In this document: one piece after another, positions 36,925-49,017 of the stretch | How the letters are laid out: the number at the start of each line of letters is the position of its first letter | Position numbering within the stretch: position 1 is the stretch's first letter | Source of the DNA: Dipodascopsis uninucleata var. uninucleata | Lineage: Eukaryota; Ascomycota; Lipomycetes; Lipomycetales; Lipomycetaceae | Reading direction: 5' to 3' | DNA length: 64,000 nt | Assembly: GCA_030568195.1 (NCBI GenBank) | Contig: JAJLTO010000008.1 | Span: 1-64,000 of the forward strand | The notes under the pieces: generated by a model | The model's database searches: none | What the model was told of the DNA's origin: nothing | The model's input: only the letters and a program-made list of their open reading frames with translations | Position numbers and translations under genes: made by a program

Positions 36925-38398
36925 GTCGAGTTCGTAGAATACTAGCCTAGCTGCACGCTTTCAGTATTCGAAAGCTAACAAAGATAGCTTGTCTGTATAT
37001 GATACAACGCCTTATTAGTTAAGCCATGTAAAACCTCTGATTCAGACACTAATTGCTATCTTCCTCACGTCCCTAAAGAACTGACTGCCTCCCCCTCACT
37101 TTAGCTGAGGAGACAAAGACATCAACTTTACAATTAATCTTTATTAGAATCCTTACTGACCTTCTTTTTTATTGAAAGAATTAATATCAGATGACGGAGG
37201 AAATTCTGACTGCTTAAACTAATTTTTTCAAAGCAGCTTACGGAAAATATACGATTCAAGCGACAATATATAGATTTAATTATAACTCTTATAGAACTTT
37301 CATTATGTAGTGGTGCACCAGGCAGAGTAAATATTGACGTGTCTGGCGTAGTAGTTTATCACGTGATTTATATATAATATTAGTCAGGTCAGCTATGCTA
37401 TGCTTTGATCTTACTATTATTTTACAGGACAAGGAATGGACAATGAAATTAGAGCCGAGTACTAGATCTGCGTGAGGCAATAAGACCAGATAAATAAAAC
37501 AATTAGGTCACGAGGAATATAAAGTAAGTATACAAAAGAGCCTATGTAATTCCTCTCGAAACATCGTGTACTTATATGCTGGTGAAACCAGAATATCAAA
37601 TATATAAGTATATATGTAAATATGAGTGAACGAAAGCATTGAGTAACCGCAAAGTATTCAAAGCAGTCAGGGACAAGAAAGGAAGATGTTAAGCTTACAT
37701 GGTTTGATAAACATGGAGAGTCCATCGACATATGTTCTTGCATGTTATGCAATAAAGTAAATGGTAATAAAGGAAAATAGAGAATATCACATAAAAAGAC
37801 GGAATGCAATGATAACAGGTAAATGAAGAGAGAGTAAGACTACCTCAACAAGACTATAATCATGTAACTTCTCATACTGTACTGCAAATTTGACATTATC
37901 AGAGAAAAAATGGCACACCACAGTACACAAGATATTCAATCATCCACCCTTACTCTCATTCATTCAGCTTTTTGTCGTAGAATGATATAATATAAATAGT
38001 AGATAGTGAATAACTGCAATTAATTTTCTAATAGCAATAGCACTATCTCCTTATGGCCGAATACTTTTTTTTCCTGCGAGACACTTTAGTTTCCTAGCCA
38101 AGCTCAGGCTACAAGTAAATACCCTACCATTACAACTGCAAAATGCAAAATACTAATTCCGATATTACAGAAGCATACAAAATAATAGCCTGAACCAGAT
38201 AAGCGGCGGACAAAACATAGAAATATATATTTGCAAAAGAAAGGAATACATAACGAAAGTTATTCGCTCATGAAGACAAAAAAGGACAATGCCAAGTGAA
38301 ATAATAAATAAAAGTAGTGAATAAAACCTTTTAAGAACTATCCTAACACCCTGCAACGAAAGGAATGCTCAGCGACATTCAAAGTCTCATGTCAACGT
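36925..38398. other. Intergenic between PGM and DEF1
   Basis: About 1.5 kb, AT-rich, holding the PGM promoter and the DEF1 3' UTR (both minus strand). Open frames at 37289-37480, 37462-37809 and 38165-38356 are rich in Phe, Ile, Leu and Tyr from the AT-rich composition and lack family features. Nothing else seen. Confidence 0.5.
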
Positions 38399-41286
38399 CT
38401 AATGGCCGTATCCACTCCATCCACCTTGTCTTCCCGCCTGCTGGCTCATACCATATGGTGGATAACCGCCAAATCCACCATACATATTCTGTTGCTGGGG
38501 AATAGACTGTGGTGGTGGAATCTGTGTTGGCTGGGCTTGCTGTGTGACCTGCTGTCCAGCAGAGCTTGACGGACGGCCACCTGACTTAGAAGGCTCATCT
38601 CTTTGCAAGAAATCTGGTATGCCACCGAGAGAAGAGACAGTCTGTTGCTGTTGAGAAGTCTGCTTACCTCCCTGCTGACCTTGCTGCTGGACCTGCTGAG
38701 CTTGTTGGGCTTGTGGTGCATTCTGAAGTTGCTGCTGCTGCTGAAGTTGCTGCAATTGCTGAGAACGAGTGTAATGATCACCATAGAATGGAGACTGCTG
38801 CTGACCATACATTGACTTCTGCTGACTAAACTGAGGCTGTGTCTGCTGGTGACCGTAATATCCTTGAAAATTGTTCATGTTGCTCATATTGTTCATGTAG
38901 TATGCAGTATAGGCAGGTGTCAAATAATATGGATGAATGTTATACTGGTTGTGTTGTGTAGAAATACCCGGGGAAGTAGTTGGTGCAGGCGATGACTGAG
39001 ACGGCTCCGGACCAACTCCGAATCTAGTAGGTTGCGTTGATGTACTAGATGGAGTAAGCTGATCAAGAGAGGTAGAAACAGCAGTTCTCTGCAACCCATC
39101 CTGAGTAGCGGTAGTAGCAGCCGGTTGGTATGGACTTCCATAATAATTCTGGTAAGCATGTCTCTGAGGATCAGCTCCATAAGGCTGAAACTCATTAGGC
39201 ATGGAGAAACCACCAAAACCAGGAATGTGCGTCTGAGTTGGATATGTTCCGTATGGTGATTGCGAAAATGACTCAAAAGTTTTCTGCTGGGCCTGAATCT
39301 GTGGCTGTTGCTGGGCCTGTTGTTGCGGCTGCTGTTGCTGTTGGACCTGCTGAGCCTGCTGAGGTTGCTGCTGGACATATCGGGAAGCCTGATTCTGGCC
39401 ACCAAAACCGGAAAGACCTTGAACTGGAGCCTGCGTGGGAATTGATGCAACATCATTTTCTTGTGCAGGAACATAGGATGGCGTAACCTTCTGAGAAGCA
39501 GGAGTGCTGATCTGCTCCTTTGAGGTTTCAAAGGTCTCTTCCTCACGAGAATCCGCGAGATTCAAGCTTCCAAACTGCAAGCCTGCACGTTCAACTTGTG
39601 CCTGCACAGAGCCAGGCATAACAACTGGCGCATCTTGATGAAGCATTCGAGGATAAGCAGGTGAGCGTCCTCCAGTTGGTACAGACTTCGCTGGGATAGC
39701 GGAAGGAGGCTTAGGAACACTAGTAGATGTGTAAGTAGAAGAAGAAGTAGTAGAGATGGAAGAAGGAACGGACGAATCAACATTAGATGCAAGAGAAGAA
39801 GCTGGAGGCTCGGGCCCATCATTAGCAACCCTGTCCAAATTTTCATGTGTAAGGGGATCTGGCACCGAAGCATCAGCTGTAACAAACGAAGTCTGCTTCC
39901 ATTCTTCGACTGTTTTGACATCGGACTCGGGATTAGTTTCTGGAATAACAGGAACTTCCTTGGGTTCGGACTTAGACTCTGCTGGCTTAGCGATTGATGC
40001 CCAACTCATCTTTGCCCCTGGTTTAATAACTGAACTCTTAGGTGTAGATATTAGAGCTGATGCCTGTGTGGTTGTTGGTACAATATTTGGAGTTGCTGAA
40101 ACTGTCTGGTCCCAAGCGTTAGATGATGCAGATGCAGATGCAGATACAGTACTAGTAGTATCTTTTGCTGTAGTAGTAGATTCATTGGTTACAATAGTAG
40201 TAGCAGTGCCAGTTATGGCGGCAGTTGTATTATCAGTTGCAGACCCCCATACGCTATTTAATTCACCTCCAGCATTTGCAGGAACAGAAGCAGGAGTAGA
40301 AACAGAAGCAAGTGTAGAAGTTGCCTTTCCAGCTGCAATGGTATTCCATCCATTAACTATTTCGTGAGTAGATTCACCGTTGACGGCAAGACTAGTAGGA
40401 GTAGGAGTAGCAACGCCAGTAGGAGTAGCAGATTCCTCGGCAGGTTTAGAAATATCGGTACTAGAGGGTTCTTCGGTCACTATTCTGGAACCGCTCACCT
40501 TGGCGCCACCACGACTTCTTCCTCGTTCACTCCGGCCACCTCTACCTCTTGATTCTAAATGTCCGCGAGCTCTTCCTCTTGTCGCCGTTGCAGTAGTAGC
40601 AGGCCTACTATTCTCAGCTGGGCCTTTTGACTTTGATCTTTCTTTGCCTTTCTTTTTAACTTCACCCCATTGACTGGCCAAACCTGTTTCATAATCAATT
40701 AGTACGCAGTTACTACTTCAAACAAAAATTTGCCTAAGTATATCTTTAGCTGAAAAAAGCTCGATGTATCAAAGACCGAACAGAAGGCCTCATCCACGTT
40801 CAATTACGTAGATCATATTATGATAACTAAAAAATACTATTTGATCCTTGACTAAATCGAATTCTCTACATCATCACTCTCCACCATAATTTTTTTCAAT
40901 TTCCGGATGTTTCGAAGCAAAAACTAGATATACGGCAAAACTACTGAAAAAATACTACCTTCGGTAATTCGTACAACAGCAGCTTCGACTTCGCCTGATG
41001 TTTCTGATAAAAGATATAGTAAGTCCTCATCTGACCAATCTGGAAACAATTCTGACAATGCCTGTAGGCCATTCGCATACTGCGATTTTAGTTTCTGGAG
41101 ATTCACATCCATATTTTGAGTAGAAATCAGCGAAGTTGTGCTCTCCAAAACTGTTTCTGCTTCTTCTGCAATATATGCAGGTCTAGAAGGTGCCGGACCT
41201 CGTGATGAATAAGAAGAACGACCACGCGACGAGTGGGATCCTCCTCTAGATGTTCGATGTGAGGGACGTGATTGAACGTCGGCCAT
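38399..41286 (-). CDS. DEF1: RNA polymerase II degradation factor Def1
   Basis: Two exons on the minus strand (41286-40959 and 40683-38399) give about 870 aa. A short Arg/Ser/Gly-rich start is followed by a CUE ubiquitin-binding domain (about residues 66-110: KSQYANGLQALSELFPDWSDEDLLYLLSETSGEVEAAVVRITEG). The splice joins this to LASQWGEVKKKGKERSKSK, the block that follows the CUE domain in Def1 proteins. The rest is a Thr/Ser/Ala-rich middle and a long Gln-rich C-terminus with several runs of Q. In yeast, DNA damage triggers trimming of the Gln-rich part; the processed protein enters the nucleus and brings the Elongin-Cul3 ligase to stalled RNA polymerase II for destruction. The intron donor is GTAGTA. 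Confidence 0.88.
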
Positions 41287-42085
41287 AGATTGTGTAGACT
41301 CTAAAGAAAGAAATCAATTATGTTAGTAAATCGTACGTAGCTCTATATTTCATCTATAGCTAGATGCAGGAGTACAATATTCAAGTCTATAAAATCTATC
41401 CGCAGGCCTATCCTAGTAGCTGTCCCTGCAATTGAATCGATCCCACAGCATCCTGCTCCCACTACTAAAAAAATTTGATTCAAACCTTTTCACAGCAAAT
41501 CCGGTGCGCCCTTGACTTACGAGCCGATAACCAGAAACACTAGAGAAGAAAATAAATCCCTTAAATAGTTAGGATGAAAGTTGAATTAGATTACTGATAA
41601 CACGGTGAAATCAAATTTGGAACTAAATCGAATATATGATGAATTTCCTGTGAGAAAAAGAGCAGTCCTGAATTTTGGTGATTTTTTTTTGGTATTATTT
41701 GTCTAAGGAAAGGGGCTTTTACCCTTTGTCTTTGGCGGTGAGGTCAGCTAACTAAGGTTTAGTTAAAAGAGGAAAAAAAATTTTCCCTTGAATGCTGAGA
41801 AATACGTATGCAATTATGTGTAAGTAATCTACAGTATGAACTTTTTCGTTAACTAAAAAAGGTCCGCGGTCAGGGTATATGATAAGGTCACAGACGACGC
41901 CTATTAACCGAATACTGGACATGCAACATACATCGCAACCGACAGCAGAACTTTTTGGTCATGGATCGATTAACGTGAATCTATAGCAGCTTTCATATGT
42001 CCAGTGAGGTTTATTGTAGATTGTCATAGCAGTTTACAAACCAATATTGATTAAAAAGCACTTGGTTGTTCAATGTGCACTGAGT
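41287..42085. promoter_or_regulatory. Divergent promoter region DEF1/UBP16 with uORFs
   Basis: About 800 bp between two start codons. On the UBP16 side three short ATG frames occur: 41961-41978 (5 codons), 41997-42029 (10 codons), and 42073-42099 (8 codons), the last overlapping the UBP16 start in another frame. If the mRNA leader includes them they would lower translation. AT runs are present near 41,680-41,790. Confidence 0.45.
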
Positions 42086-43756
42086 ATGCAAGAACATAGT
42101 TCTCATTTAACATATGCTTGCGTCGCAGCAGTGGTATCTTTAGGATTGTACGTGTTCGGGCCGTCGTTACCGTCGTTTCTTTCTGGCGTGCCGGAGCACG
42201 AGAAGACTTTAAAGGGGATGCGGGCTTCAAAATACACAGTCGGTTTGATCAACAACGCAAATGATTGCTTTGCTAACAGCTCGTTGCAGGTATGTTGTTT
42301 GCTCCAGCGGGACAGAACGGAAAGACGTGAATTTTGTATCTAGACGATTGCTGACTGTTTCATATTCTGTGTTGTAATTTAGGCACTGGCGTCTTGCTCA
42401 GAACTGAGGAAATATTTGGAAGAAGATGACCACACAGACCAGCCTTTAACTCGTTCGTTACGCGACACTATCAATGGTCAGTAGTCTATGATACGTTAAG
42501 CAAGCTTTATACATTTATGGGAATTGAAATTAACTCTTGCTGCCTTTCTAGAGTTAAATACTCCAATACTTAAAGCCAAAGCAATATCGCCCTGGCCTTT
42601 TTTGCACGTCCTCGAAGCGATTTACAAATCACGAATAAGCAGAAGTCAGCACGACGCGCATGAACTTTTACATCTCATTCTGGAGACGATTACAAATGAA
42701 TACGAAAGAAAGATAAAATCTAGTACTGAACAAAATAGTACTGATGTGGGGAAGGAAAAGGAGCAAGAATCTGCTCGTAACTTTTTGTCTTTTGAGGGAA
42801 CTACGAAGGATATCATCCGCTGTCAAAGATGCCGAAATGTGCGGACATCGAAGGCTACAAATTTTATCATTCTCACGCTGAATGTGCCCGAGAAATGGAG
42901 TACTAGTCTTGATAGCTGTTTGGCCAATCTGTTGTCGACTGAGCAAATAAGTGACTATGGCTGTCAGTCATGCCGCCTTAAAGCTCTTATAGCAAAACTC
43001 GAGGTGTCCCCTCTTGTGCAAAGTCAGAAGGAGCAAATCGGGGTCCGCGAAAAGACAGAGAGTGACGAAATTCCGGATATCCAGTGTGATGAATTTGGAT
43101 TTCTAGAGTACTTAAAGCAACTGGACCCTAATGCTGATTTAGATGCAAAAGTCGAATCTCAGCTACCTAAAGAAGTACTATCGACCATCACACGAACTAC
43201 TCTTATTGGTCATCTTCCTAACTTGCTTATATTACATTTGTCGAGATCTTTGTTTTCGTCTACGGCTACAAGAAACAGTTGTAGAGTATCTTTTCCCGAG
43301 CTCTTGACTGTATTTGCATCGAGATTCATCGATACTTCATCAGGAATAGAAGGCATGTGTATCTACAAGCTAGTGGCACTGGTTAAGCATACTGGTACAC
43401 ACTCTACAGGTCATTATGAGTGTTATAGAAGGAAGGAGATGTTCGGACATATACTAGAAGAGTATAATGATCGGGTTAATGAATTAAATTCTAGTGTACT
43501 TATAAAAGACCAAGTAGGTAGTGAACAGCATACACAACCAAGCGATTCTATTTCGGAAGATGAAAAGCAAAAGACAATGAAATCTATGTTCAAAAAGTTC
43601 ACCGGTGGCAAAAATTGGTGGAGAATTAGTGATGAGAAAGTCTGGGAGAGCAGTGTAGATGAAGTTTTACGTCAGACTCAGTCAGTTTATCTTTTGTTAT
43701 ACCAAGCTATGACGCCGGAGGAGATAGAATCTGCAAAGCTACAAGGCAAGCTATAA
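42086..43756 (+). CDS. UBP16: Ubiquitin-specific protease, membrane-anchored (Ubp16-like)
   Basis: Three exons (42086-42289, 42383-42476, 42552-43756) give 500 aa, nearly the length of yeast Ubp16 (499). A membrane helix at residues 8-32 (TYACVAAVVSLGLYVFGPSL) suggests anchoring with the protease in the cytosol, as in Ubp16 on the mitochondrial outer membrane. The Cys box reads GLINNANDCFANSS-LQ, split from ALASC by the first intron. The usual GNT before the catalytic Cys is AND here. A zinc-binding pair (RCQRC...GCQSC) follows, then the His box GTHSTGHYECYRR and the final WWRISDEKVW...VYLLLYQAM. The QDAHE-type block is QHDAHELLHLILE. These support an active cysteine protease removing ubiquitin. 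The second intron has a GTCAGT donor. Ubp1 is the alternative. Confidence 0.85.
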
Positions 43757-44028
43757 ATTCTATTGACCGAAACGTTTGGTCTCTGTTAGTGTTTTGCTTT
43801 TGTCTGAATCGTTATTACTTAAGAGGACGCATTGGTTGGTGTTAAATGAAATTTTCTTATATAAATATTTACGTTATTTTTGTGGCATATTCAAATATAT
43901 TTTTTATATACAACATACATTGAACGTGTATGATAACTTCGCATTACAAGTATGGTAAATCAAGCTCCTGAGCTAAACTATGATTATAGCTGCTACGACT
44001 CGTCGCTGTTTGACATACCAGTTTCCAC

Positions 44029-44705
44029 CTAGCTTTCAGCAATTGATTTCACATTATTCAATATACTTTCGATAGTGTTTGATGATAAATGGGTTTCCCG
44101 ATCTTTAGACTGACTCTCTTTCTCATCGTCAACTTTCTGCTTCTTGTTGACTACCTTAGGCTCAGCCTTAGTAGTTTTGATTCCGATTTCCTCAGCATTG
44201 TCGTTGGTTTCGAGACCTCTCTTGCTATCCTTTGTCTTTAATTCTGTCTTCTCGGCAGGATTCTCTGCTTTACCGTCCTGCTTTTCGCCAGTAGTTTCCT
44301 TCAATTCAGCCTTCTTGGTGTCACACTCATCGTCAGATGGTTCAGTCAACTCAACAAACGATATACTGGGTTTTTTTGGAGCTTCCTTACGGGAATAGCT
44401 CTGTTCTTGTTCGGAGGTAGCACCATCTTCGGACACAGTAGATTCATCTTGCTCAGAAGTGGGCTCCTCAGTGTCCTCTGAGAGCTCTGCTTTGGAAGAG
44501 GGCTTTTCTAGGGGCACTTCCTCAGATCTTGGAGTGTCCTTGCCAGTGGACTTCTTGATAGGCTGAGCAAGCTCAGGAATCTCTTCAGGATTCTTGATAA
44601 TAACGGGCGCTATAATCAATATATTTAGTTAGATCAAGTTCAAAACGCGAGACACTAGTCATGGCCACGGTAATCAATTGAGTACTTACCTGCTATACTG
44701 GTCAT
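44029..44705 (-). CDS. Unknown acidic, disordered protein
   Basis: Two exons on the minus strand (44705-44690 and 44609-44029) give about 198 aa. The first exon encodes only MTSIA. The joined start is MTSIAAPVIIKNPEEIPELA. Most of the protein is Glu/Lys/Ser/Thr-rich (repeated KAELKET, KAENPAEKTELK-like segments), with no predicted fold, and ends in a short amphipathic helix NTIESILNNVKSIAES. A basic patch KKQKVDDEKES could be a nuclear signal. No family is recognised. The open frame is long for this composition and has a good intron (GTAAGT donor, TTATAG acceptor), so I think it is real. It is divergent from KES1. A function is not proposed. Confidence 0.6.
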
Positions 44706-46094
44706 TGTCTCTGATTTGAAATTCTTGAATAAGATTTACTCTCGTATAGCTAAGGTTGGATACAATCTTTTTTACTGATTACAAAGCTAAACTGAGAAAA
44801 TAAGAGTAGGAATTCGCGGGCTTTAAATCTATGAAATTATGCTACTGATGAATTCTATTACGTAAAGTGAGATCGCAAATACTGTATAATGTCTAGCACA
44901 AGGAAAGTAGAAAGTTTTAACCGCTGTATGAAGGTTGGGGTCACAATATGGCAGTCGCAATTCTTTTAAGCAACGATCTACCATACTCCAGTCTATATTT
45001 CAGTTAGTAGATGAACATCTCAAAAAATAAATTCATATTATTTTGAAGCAATGAAAGCCAAGTTGAGTAGTCTGACATAATAACAAGCTATAACTTTCCT
45101 GTTCATAGAAGAGTAACTGGTCCTAACTATATGCGACATCCTATAATAGTGTAGAATTCCGTTACTCAAATTACCACGAACCACGACCATCTACTAGTAC
45201 ACTTTCTATCTTATTGTATATGATCTCTGAAATATGTGTTATTTCACGCTTCTATGTGGATCATTTGGCTTATAATACTGACGTGGTGAAATACGGTCTT
45301 TTATTGCAGTCGAATCCTGTCATCTCATCGTCTATACTAATATGGGAAGTGCCACAATAGAGTGCCGTGACCGAAGATCATCTCTCAACCCTAATATCTT
45401 AAAAATATTACGCAAAAACTAGTATAGCTTTATACCTTAAGCTAGTCCAGTCAAATATGCCATTAATGTGTAATACCGATAGATTTTCCTTGTGGAGTAA
45501 GTGCATACGATTCTTAGAGACTTAATCAGTGACGTTTTCAACAAGATTGTTGACTTGAAACAGGACTGAGAAAAAACAGTGAGTCTGGTCTTTTCTACTA
45601 GAACATTACATTTGGTTGTTATTCTTATCAGCGTACAACCATTGATTTTGTCCATATTTTTTTAGAACAGAGTTTATCAGTGTCATAGCAAAGGCATTAT
45701 TGAAGATCTTTTTTTATTTGGATTTGACTGGATTAAGGCTGTAGCAGTAGACATCAAACTTGTAACGGACGTGGTTATAGTAAGGTCGGTTGACTCGGTT
45801 GGTTCTGCGAGACTGTCATTTAGCACGAAGAGATTGCATGTGCTTAGATACGTCCAAGCTTCGAAACATGGATTTAGCTGATGCTAACATATTCTAATTG
45901 TAGTGAGATTAATTATTTCTCGGAAGATGCTATATAGAACAAGATATACGAGTTTGTATTTTATATGGACTGCAGAAGGGACTAGCATACTCTTTAGTAA
46001 TAGAAGTACAGCGACTGACTCGGAAATGATAATAAAGTCACTGAATAGGAAGTGTTTCATTCTTTGAGATTGAAATTCGTTATCACTTGCAAAT
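44706..46094. other. Divergent intergenic region, unknown gene/KES1
   Basis: About 1.4 kb between two start codons. No convincing exon was found in either direction. A 72-codon frame at 45437-45655 on the minus strand has no motif. AT-rich throughout; should hold both promoters. Confidence 0.45.
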
Positions 46095-47467
46095 ATGCCA
46101 TCAGAGGGAGAATCAGTACCAGCGGTAGGTGTTTTAGATTAGATCTATACATTTCATGTGATTGTTGTTTTCGGTTTGAGTACTGTATGTTAACCAATCG
46201 TTCTTTGATTTCAATAATAGAATCAGAAGGGTCCATGGATGACTTTCCTGAAATCACTCGCTACATCAAAGGGTGATTTATCATCGATTACTGTAAGTGC
46301 AGCCGTTAATATAAAAATTTACTGAAATAAGTAACGGCAGTTGCTGTTGTCATCTACAGCTGGCTGACTGAAGTTTCTACGAGCTATATTCAATAGGCCC
46401 CACCTTTCATCTTGTCTGGTACGAGTTTGACGGAGTACTCAAAATTTTGGGGTGAGCATCCCTCGCTTTTCGTCGCTCCAACAATGATAATAGATCCCGA
46501 AGAAAGAGCTCTATCTGTCTTCAAATGGTTTATCGCCACCTTGAAAGGTCAGTACACTTCTAGAAACGAGACGATGGGAAGTGAGAAGAAGCCATTGAAT
46601 CCTTTTTTGGGTGAGCTCTTTCTTGGAAAATGGGAAACTGAGGATGAAGGCAAGACAATTTTGGTTTCGGAGCAAGTATCACATCATCCTCCAGTAACGG
46701 CTTACTCAATTTATAATGATACTTATGGAGTTCAGCTTCAGGGCTATAACGGACAGAAGGCTAGCTTCAGTACAACTATGATCACAGTAAAGCAAGTCGG
46801 AAGAGCTTTATTACATTTGGAAAAGTTCGATGAATACTATTATATTACACTCCCTTCACTTCATATCGAAGGTTTGTTTTACGCTGCACCATATGTTGAA
46901 TTGGAACAATCTACTGTTATTGAAAGCTCAAGCGGATATCACATTTCCATAGAGTACACAGGAAAGGGATATTTCTCAGGAAAGAAGAATTCATTCAAAG
47001 CAAAGTTCTATGGTCCAAAGAAGGGATCTGAGGAAAAAACTCACTTGTATACCATTTCTGGACAATGGTCAGAGAAGAGTACAATCAGGGACGAGCGCAC
47101 CAAGAAAGAAAGCGTTTTCTATGACGCCAGAGAGCATCCTATTGCACCTCTGATCGTGAAGCCAATTGAGGATCAAGCAGAATATGAGTCTCGCAGAGCC
47201 TGGTCTAAGGTTGCAGATGCAGTAAAGGTCGTTGATTACGATACTATTCATATCGAGAAGTCAAAGATCGAAAATGCTCAGAGAGAGCTTCGTCGAAAGG
47301 AGAAGGAGGAAGGAAGAGAATGGCAGAGAATGTACTTTGAATGTGTAGACATCGATGAAGATGCGCCGTCGAAAGAGCTTTCAACAAATGCAAATGTCGC
47401 TACAGACGACAAAATTTGGCGGTTCCGTAAGGATCTTTTCTTGGCTGGTAAGGACTCAGGCCTGTAA
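46095..47467 (+). CDS. KES1: Oxysterol-binding protein homologue (Osh4/Kes1 type)
   Basis: Three exons (46095-46124, 46221-46292, 46397-47467), all phase 0, give about 390 aa. This is a short OSBP-related protein made of the lipid-binding domain only. After MPSEGESVPA the second exon encodes NQKGPWMTFLKSLATSKGDLSS, which corresponds to the amphipathic, curvature-sensing lid helix of Kes1. The third starts APPFILSGTSLTEYSKFW. The signature EQVSHHPP (about residues 125-132) and SEKKPLNPFLGELFLGKWE, which contribute PI4P and sterol contacts, are intact, as is GYFSGKKNSFKAKFYG. Kes1 exchanges sterol for PI4P between ER and Golgi and restrains Golgi secretion. Compared with yeast (434 aa) it lacks a segment after FVAPTMI. 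The two small 5' exons would be missed by simple open-frame calling. Confidence 0.94.
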
Positions 47468-48408
47468 ACATAGGAGAAAAGTAGAGGAAAATGAGATTAA
47501 GGAGAATGAGAATAAGGAGAAAGTCGAATAAAATATGTGATCTATACTACATTGATAAATCAGGGATTTTTTGCTTTTTAATGTGTATGTTGAAGATGAT
47601 ATTAGATTGAATGAGTGTTTATGATTCTTGTCATGCTCTTCATTTCTTTTAACTTCTTTTTATCTTCTACTCCAGTTATTTTCTTTGGGATTCATTACTT
47701 TAGTTTATTTGATATACATTAATGTTTCTTACTATAAATGTACATTTCTGCTTATGTGCATTTTCCTCCTTTCACAGATAAACAAGATTAGTAGCTGATA
47801 GCAATCTGCCTATTCTGCATTCTTTGTATGTAATGTTGCGAAAATGAGGTTGTACATGTCTTCCAGAACGTACTGTGTATTCGTTTTTACGCCAGGCCTA
47901 GATATCTAACAGTAATACATTAACTAATTTGTCTTTCAACATCTCAGCTAATAGAAAATGTGTAAACATCGTTTCCAACTGTTGTCATTACTTAGATTGG
48001 ACAGCCTACAGGCATTCAAAGATGAAACAGCCAATAGTAAAAAAGAAATTTCAATATTTCAAATATAAAATAGAAACTAGAAATACACAAGTTATACTTT
48101 ATAACTGGCAAATAACACGGACAGAGTAAGTATACAAAAATATAAAGTAATAAAAAAATCACACATACTAATAATACTAATAATCATAAAAGATAATAAT
48201 AAAAAAACAATAATAATATAATAGTAAAAATTACGTGACTTATAAACCAGATACAGCGCACTAACCCCAAGTCCGAGAATTTAAAGTACAATCAACCAAT
48301 TATAAGTAAAAGAAAAATATTAGAAGATAGAGAAGACTAATAATATAGTAAACTTGTACGCTGGTCATACAAAAACGGTCATTGATCAGATAAATATAAT
48401 TCAATTAA
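47468..48408. other. Convergent 3' flank KES1/NHP6
   Basis: About 940 bp between two stop codons. It becomes very A-rich toward NHP6, with imperfect AAT/ATA repeats at about 48,165-48,225. No gene seen; the 66-codon frame at 47929-48129 lacks motifs. Confidence 0.5.
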
Positions 48409-49017
48409 TTACTCATCATCATCATAGTCAACAGTTCCACCATTGGCCAAATAGAGAGCCTTCTCATCTTCATAACGCTTCTTGTCCTGTGCAGCTCGAG
48501 CCTCATATGGCTATAATAACAGTTAGAATTCATTCTGAGACTTCAATTTCAATAAACTATTTGAAACTTACAGCCTTCTCTCTGGCAGTAAGAGCCTTCC
48601 ATCGTTCACCGAGAACCTTTCCAACCTGACCAAAGGCAATACCAGGGTTCTCAGAACGGACTGTCTCACGCTGCTCGTTGGCGAAAAACATGTACGCAGA
48701 GAGAGATCGCTTTGGTGCGTTAGGGTCTGTCAAGAAAAAGAAATGTCAGTCAGAAATTTCGTTATCATAACTAGCGCGTTTTGAAGCGCGTGCCAGACGC
48801 GATTACTACTTCTACACGTCGACAAAACACTGGTGACATATATACCATCTCAGCGGTAACAATCATTCAAAATAGAATTGAATTAATCAAAGATCGCTAT
48901 CAATCAGAGTACGTAACCAGGCCATTGATAATAAAAGATCATTTAAAGAAATTAAACAATACCTTTCTTTCGTCTACCACCGGACTTAGTCTTTCTAACT
49001 TTTCCTTCCTTTGGCAT
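48409..49017 (-). CDS. NHP6: HMG-box chromatin protein Nhp6
   Basis: Three exons on the minus strand (49017-48963, 48726-48572, 48510-48409) give 103 aa. None of the exons is long enough to stand out alone. The basic tail [18 protein letters not shown] precedes a single HMG box: [44 protein letters not shown], then across the second intron [26 protein letters not shown]. It ends with an acidic DYDDDE. Nhp6 binds and bends DNA without sequence preference, helps FACT reorganise nucleosomes and assists RNA polymerase III transcription. Codon use is biased toward GGT, AAG, GAG and CTC, suggesting high expression. The first intron has a GTATTG donor. The frame is kept at both joins. Confidence 0.95.

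Noticed and set aside
37289-38356. Several short minus-strand frames between PGM and DEF1
   Set aside because: Composition is dominated by Phe, Ile, Leu and Tyr from AT-rich DNA; no motifs or splice links.
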